Below are positions 59,854 through 64,000 of a stretch of 64,000 bases of DNA, piece by piece. The notes beneath the pieces were generated by a model, which had not been told where the DNA came from, ran no database searches, and was given only the letters and a program-made list of their open reading frames with translations. Source of the stretch: Nymphalis io (Eukaryota; Arthropoda; Insecta; Lepidoptera; Nymphalidae); the NCBI RefSeq assembly GCF_905147045.1, contig NC_065894.1, positions 8,097,501 to 8,161,500 on the forward strand, in the 5' to 3' direction. How positions within the stretch are numbered: the first letter of the stretch is position 1; each line of letters opens with the position of its first letter. Position numbers and translations under genes: made by a program.

Positions 59854-61567
59854 AATTATTCTTAATATACAAGTGCTATCTATGCACTATGCACTTGTAT
59901 ACAACACACAACACAAGGAGAGTATTGACAAATAAACAACTTTGGCATTGAATTGGCGCGGTATCATTGGTCGAGATCTTTAAATTATCTATGTTGTTTG
60001 TTATGGATACGCGAAGAAATGGCGTCTTGAATGTCGGTGAAGTTGTTATCGAATCTTTGTATTGTTGTACAAGTCTTCTAGATAATCTACATAATGGGCG
60101 TACCGTACATTGTCGATACCTGTTTTGTTTAATTTATCTCATTCTCATTTTGTCCTAGTACAAAAAGCATATCTGGCAATTTCTGCAACTTGGCCTTTTA
60201 TATCCAAAACAATAACAGTAAGTGAATGTGGAAATAGTGAAAATAAGTTACATTCGGGTGGTATTAGCGATATCATCATTTAGTATATTTTTTAGGTTTA
60301 GTATATTTTTTATCCAATTTGTTACAGCTGAAAATATCTTTTGTGTATAATAAAATCATTTAAATCTTTCTTGCTAATTAAACATATCTTGAAAACAATA
60401 CATTTTTTACATTTGTAATGGACTAAATTGAATTTTAAGTCAGTTCTACTCAACTAATTGAGCCGAAATTTTACACATGTTGTGATAAAAAAAAAATTGC
60501 TTCAATAGTCAAACACTAAATCGCTTAGAAAGCGATTTTTCATTTTTCACCAAAATTGATACTAGGACAATTTCTAACATTTATCAAAAGGTCATATCTG
60601 TATATATTGCGATTATATTATCGAATGTGAATCCTCAGGCACTACTTTACTACTACTACTAACCGAACACCAAATGTTCACAATAAATATTGTATTTTCC
60701 CATTATATAAATGTTCTAATGTATTACACTCTTTTAAAATGAGATTGTATCTAATTGTTTTTATGTTTTAAATTAAAATAAACTATTAAAAACTGAATTA
60801 ATCCATCAGTGCTATTATATTTCGGAAAATGATACACCAATCACACAAATTTCGTTTAAGATTAGTCTGTAAGTGGTTCGCTGAATAAACACTTGAGGCT
60901 ATTTTCATTGAAAGTAATGACCAAATTGCAATAAAATTTATACCAGCCTTGGGCTATATGAGTTTTATTACGTTGCTATTTCTATGTAACAGTTTATTAT
61001 CATTGAATTATATAGTTCTGAAATCTGTTCAACGTCCCCAATTTTGTCTCTGGTAATTGTTTTATAAACACAATTGCCGGCAGTCTTCGTATTTAACATT
61101 GTCTATGATGTTTTTTTTAATAATACAATTAATACCGATATATAGGATATACGCTTGATGGCTTTGATCGCATAACATTTGCCGCGTTGTTTCCACTGGC
61201 TTTCACTTTAATTGTATATATTAAGTAACGTTAATGTTACTGGTGAATAAATTTACTTCCGTACGATATAAGAAATTCTTTGCGTTTGTGTACTGCAATT
61301 CCAATATTTAATTGATTTAATTACAATTTACTAAGGAATCCGTAAACGACTTACTGCTGGGCAATAATTGCTTCTTAACGTGTTCAGTTATGAAACATTT
61401 GAAGCATAATTGTTCTATTCTGGATTGACATATTTTATTACTTCTTATGAAACATACAATTTTCATTGTGTTTTGTTTCGCCCATTAAGTTTAAAATAAA
61501 CTATAAATATAAATTTAACATGTCAGTACTTTTATCTGGATTTAAAATTCATGGACATGATATACTG
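59854..61567. other. AT-rich non-coding stretch
   Basis: No repeat family or exon recognised. Confidence 0.4.
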
Positions 61568-61700
61568 AGTCTTTATGGCCCAGTGGTTCGAATACTTGAA
61601 TCTTAACCAGATGTTGCTGGTTCATATTGTCACACCCCTGAATTGTCATAAACACATGACATTATTGTGTTTATACTTCATCTCGTTCTCATATTTCAAA
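61568..61700 (+). repeat. Old Metulj head
   Basis: tttatggcccagtggttcga, a degraded B box (tgctggttcatattgtcac) and gtgtttatacttcatctcgt follow the Metulj 5' half. Confidence 0.65.
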
Positions 61701-62187
61701 ATATCTCTTTGCACCTAAGAATGTTTTATGGTAAGGTATGAATATTTGTGTTTTCATATTCAACAAAATCTCTAAGTTGCATTTACAAATTAATACTTTT
61801 GTTTTTTTTATGAAATGATTTTAATGACACAGGAAACAGTGTATTGGTCAAGTTATTATTTCAATGCACATTACATCGTTACGTGTGGGAGTGTAACATA
61901 ATTCACTGTATCCCGTTGTTAGAAGGGATAGTATGGTGGTGGTCATTCTGCCGTAACGTTATTCCATTTAGTTCATGTGTTACTGTCGAAGGTAAAACAA
62001 ACGCTTATGAGAATTTGTTTAAAATTGTGTGAAATGTTTGCATACATTATTATTTTATAATTAACTATTAAATGATAAATACTAAATGTTATATTTACGT
62101 CATACTTAGATTTTTTTAATTCACATTTATTTCTAAACAAAGAATTGTATATTCATGTCATGTTCTTTTTATGAGCATGAAATAGTG

Positions 62188-62192
62188 TCAGT
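62188..62192 (+). promoter_or_regulatory. Possible initiator (TCAGT)
   Basis: TCAGT matches the arthropod initiator and lies about 60 bases before the ATG at 62251. The motif is short and no TATA box is seen at the expected distance. Confidence 0.2.
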
Positions 62193-62250
62193 GTAATAAC
62201 AGTGAGTACTTGTTATGTGATAAATATAAAGAGTTTGTGATAGTGAAACG

Positions 62251-62420
62251 ATGTTAATAACGAAGTACACTGCGATACTTCTGGAGAGCGCTAGAAGTGC
62301 TGAAGCAAGGAACGCTGTATCGAGATCTAATCGAGGTGTCGGTGATGCCGATTGGTCGTCCTCATTAGATAGCGTTCCAAATCGAAGACGACATTGGAGA
62401 CGCCGGCACGTGGCACACAG
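62251..62420 (+). CDS. Candidate first coding exon, unrecognised protein
   Basis: An ATG at 62251 is preceded by an in-frame TAA (62227-62229) and by DNA that looks like a 5' UTR. The frame runs 56 codons plus two bases to a weak donor (CACAG before GTTTGT at 62421). Composition is clearly less AT-rich than the flanks, and the peptide has an Arg-rich end (NRRRHWRRRHVAHR) after a Ser/Asp stretch (DADWSSSLDS). The splice phase equals that of the 19617 exon. It may instead be an internal exon with a poor acceptor near 62285. I do not recognise it. Confidence 0.4.
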
Positions 62421-62480
62421 GTTTGTTTTTAGTCTTGATCAAATTAAACTTATTAGCAGCAAAGATTTGGTAATGTTTGT

Positions 62481-62615
62481 GATTTTTTTTTTAAGTACAT
62501 AAGCTAGCGCTTGGCTGTTATCACAGCTGATGGAAAGTTATGATACAGTCTAAGATGGAGCGCGCTTGCCTAGAAGATGCCTATTCACTCTAGACTTAAA
62601 TTGATGAATTAAAAA
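62481..62615 (-). repeat. LINE 3' tail fragment
   Basis: T-run, then agcgcttggctgttatcaca, cagctgatggaaagttatga and gtctaagatggagcgcgctt match a repeat that I recall as widespread in Lepidoptera, read on the minus strand. It carries a diverged version of the catcaggtg-type core. Confidence 0.6.
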
Positions 62616-62804
62616 AAATATATGCCTCTACTATATTTTTTTATTAAACGTTATAAATTGTGAAGCCCGTTCGTTTAAATTGGATATACTTACCACATAT
62701 GTTTTAAGTAAAGGTGAATGAAGGCGTAGCTTAGCATTTTTCGGTAAAAAAATATTGTTCCTAAATGTTTTTTATTCAGTTCCGTAGTTTCAAAGTTCTG
62801 CAAG

Positions 62805-62845
62805 AAAATGTAATGATGCAAAGGCCCATAAATCCTTTCTATGTT
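62805..62845 (+). repeat. 41-bp direct repeat, copy 1
   Basis: Forty-one bases beginning aaaatgtaatgatgcaaagg are repeated without a mismatch at 63868-63908, in the same direction. It does not resemble the SINE or LINE families listed. Confidence 0.85.
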
Positions 62846-63111
62846 GTTAATAGGGCGTATAAAAAAGCACAGAGCATGCTACAAGTGAGTCAGCGCTCCG
62901 CTTGATCTGCAAGATCCGCTTGGCATGTTTTTATTATTTTATTTGTTTGTATCACTGTATAAAAAAAACGGTACAAAGCTTTAATTTTACCTGCCGTTGA
63001 CGCTAAGGTCCCATAAAACACTTCGAACTACATATTTTAGTTATAATTGTTATGGATATAATTTGTCGCATATGTATGCATATTTTAATTTATGTCCTCT
63101 CTTACCTGACT
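62846..63111. other. Non-coding stretch between repeats
   Basis: AT-rich except for a richer patch near 62870-62925. No exon or repeat recognised. Confidence 0.35.
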
Positions 63112-63430
63112 CCTTGGCCGAGTCTAGGTCATAAGATTGTAGATCAAGAAGTCCTTGGTTCAATCCCTAGTTTCGGCCAGTAAAACGATATTTACGTGAC
63201 AAATCTCACTAGAGACACGCCCGGTTTTTAAGAGCTTATCAGTGTTTACACTTCCTTGCTTCGGAGAGCACGGAAAGATCCTGGTGCATGATCTCTTTCC
63301 GGTTTTATTGGTCATTGGATTATGAACGAAAAAATAGAGTTAGACGAGTGGTTGGTTGGTGTTATTATATATAATTGTGTACCATCATATGTCCTGCGCA
63401 GTTCGCTAGTCTCCAGAATGTAGCCAGAAG
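63112..63430 (+). repeat. SINE-B-related copy (diverged subfamily)
   Basis: Head ctccttggccgagtctaggt with an altered A box, B box ttggttcaatccctag, then cggccagtaaaacgatattt, ttcggagagcacggaaagat and gtcctgcgcagttcgctagt. Same block order as SINE-B, but many differences, so an older copy or a sister family. Confidence 0.7.
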
Positions 63431-64000
63431 GATTCATCTTGTATACGCCTCATCTGTGTTAAATATTGTTTACAAAATAGTTATTTATATGAAATAATAT
63501 ATAGTGAAGGTCGAAAAGTTACCACACGGTGGACATAATCAGTTTGTACTCCTAATGCAATACTCGTAATTTGCTAAACCAGTAAAATCGTGACCGCAGC
63601 AGGTGCGACTGTCGAAATATCGTGTAAATCAATATCAAGTATCTTACTTTTACAGTTGTTAAATTGTTGTACTGCAGTCACAATACTAACTGTATTAGTT
63701 ATAGTACTAGTACCCACTATTGTAAGAAATATTTCTCTTAATATAATTTTCCGAATGTGTGAAGATTTTGGATCGTGAATAAGATATTTTACGTTTACCG
63801 TAATTTTTTGCTTAACTTTGATTATTATAGCGAAACAATCGACTATTTAAAATAAACAGATTTTTCAAAAATGTAATGATGCAAAGGCCCATAAATCCTT
63901 TCTATGTTTTTTGCTATTTTCGTATCATTTCATTATTGTATTTAATGGCATGCATAATACGCTCAATCTAAGCGAAAACATCTTAGGTCAGACCCTCCAA
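63431..64000. other. AT-rich stretch to the window end
   Basis: No exon or repeat recognised except copy 2 of the 41-bp repeat (63868-63908). Confidence 0.35.
63868..63908 (+). repeat. 41-bp direct repeat, copy 2
   Basis: Identical to 62805-62845. The flanking bases differ, apart from one extra A, so the identity is limited to this block. Confidence 0.85.

Noticed and set aside
62780..62820. Strong acceptor-like site (ttttttattcag) after the 62251 exon
   Set aside because: In the required phase it adds only about 11 codons before a stop, and no polyadenylation signal follows closely. Not enough to call a terminal exon.
1..64000. CRISPR array, operon or defence-type gene cluster
   Set aside because: The DNA is intron-bearing animal-type sequence; no regularly spaced repeats or linked gene set is present.

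Overview
The window is AT-rich, repeat-dense, spliced eukaryotic DNA with almost no long open frames. The repeats point to a lepidopteran insect, most likely a nymphalid-type butterfly. They include many copies of a tRNA-headed SINE that I match from memory to the Heliconius SINE Metulj, a very abundant A-tailed SINE of about 290 bp ('SINE-A' here), a second tRNA-headed family ('SINE-B'), a third ('SINE-C'), a cecropia-like mariner and tails of several LINEs. Family names come from recall, not from a database search.

Host genes are only glimpsed. Two short exons on the + strand (4410-4478 and 19617-19687) join in phase 0 across an intron of about 15.1 kb. They give 46 codons plus two bases and have good splice sites. 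I do not recognise the protein. A third candidate, a first coding exon at 62251-62420, ends in the same splice phase as the 19617 exon, so it could be an alternative first exon of the same gene or the start of another gene. Most of the window would then be intron.

Layout: 1-4.4 kb is upstream or 5' intronic DNA with two SINE-A copies. 4.4-19.6 kb is the first intron; it holds a Metulj/SINE-B chimera (7.6-8.2 kb), a dead mariner (14.2-15.5 kb) and a young 5'-truncated LINE with an intact 593-codon reverse transcriptase frame that landed inside a SINE-A copy (17.2-19.4 kb). 19.7-62 kb is a long stretch without a supported exon. It has scattered SINEs, several with clear target-site duplications, a Metulj copy nested in an older Metulj copy (39 kb), an R1-clade LINE tail with a 20-bp imperfect target-site duplication (54 kb), and short GC-richer islands that may be conserved regulatory DNA. 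62-64 kb has the candidate first exon and a perfect 41-bp direct repeat.

The most interesting theme is the retrotransposon network. SINE-A, the LINE at 17.3 kb and two other repeat tails all carry a version of the hairpin core CCACTTACCATCAGGTGG near the 3' end. This suggests that one reverse transcriptase family mobilises several partners. I found no CRISPR array, rRNA, functional tRNA gene or operon-like gene system.
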